From NCBI RefSeq assembly GCF_003992015.1, contig NZ_RQVK01000018.1, positions 1 through 32,403 of the forward strand: a stretch of DNA of 32,403 nt, in the 5' to 3' direction. This document shows, one piece after another, positions 32,306 through 32,403 of this stretch; positions within the stretch are counted from its first letter, which is position 1, and each line of letters opens with the position of its first letter. This stretch comes from Veillonella sp. VA137. GTDB lineage: Bacteria > Bacillota > Negativicutes > Veillonellales > Veillonellaceae. Position numbers and translations under genes: made by a program. The notes under the pieces were generated by a model. The model did not search any database and had not been told where the DNA came from. It worked only from the letters and a program-made list of their open reading frames with translations.

Positions 32306-32403
<98 letters not shown>

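Overview
The window looks like chromosomal DNA of a diderm Firmicute of the class Negativicutes, most probably Veillonella. The main reason is a tandem set of outer-membrane porins that start with a signal peptide, one SLH domain and a coiled coil, and end in a beta-barrel with a C-terminal Phe (OmpM type). The AT-rich composition and the Bacillus-like mfd - spoVB-like - mazG - hup order fit. The species is inferred from protein sequence alone. Almost every gene is on the minus strand, so the window is best read from right to left.

Right end (32403 to 31630): the 3' part of a 5S rRNA, then tRNA-Trp, tRNA-Arg and tRNA-Leu with their own strong promoter and a terminator, then a 60-residue membrane protein. 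Next (31403 to 25442) is a housekeeping run: mfd, a SpoVB/MurJ-type flippase, mazG and an HU gene, ending at a hairpin terminator. A diacylglycerol glucosyltransferase-like gene follows. The only plus-strand gene (23664-24023, acidic, unknown) faces a HicAB toxin-antitoxin pair. hicAB is closely followed by an ABC-F ATPase gene.

Centre (20574 to 10572): six tandem OmpM-type genes, each with its own extended -10 promoter, a long leader and a terminator. Five of the six leaders carry the same 19-nt box (GAGGAAACKTGGACACTCC, K = G or T) at an almost fixed distance from the predicted transcription start. Four also have a short sequence next to the box that can pair beside the ribosome binding site. 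The barrels fall into two interleaved subtypes behind a nearly constant N-terminal part. This is the strongest candidate for an undescribed regulatory system here.

Left part: a PAP2 phosphatase; a HigA-IrrE antitoxin whose N-terminus appears to be the leftover start of a deleted HigB toxin, coupled to a small DnaA-N-like protein; a CbiK-type chelatase that has lost most active-site residues; and an envelope operon made of an LtaS/sulfatase-type transferase, a GT4 glycosyltransferase and licD-licA-licB-licC. The lic genes should import choline, phosphorylate it, activate it as CDP-choline and attach phosphocholine to a surface glycan. The last gene, licC, has an abnormal 3' end that runs into a terminator hairpin and a short repeat found again at about 10.4 kb.
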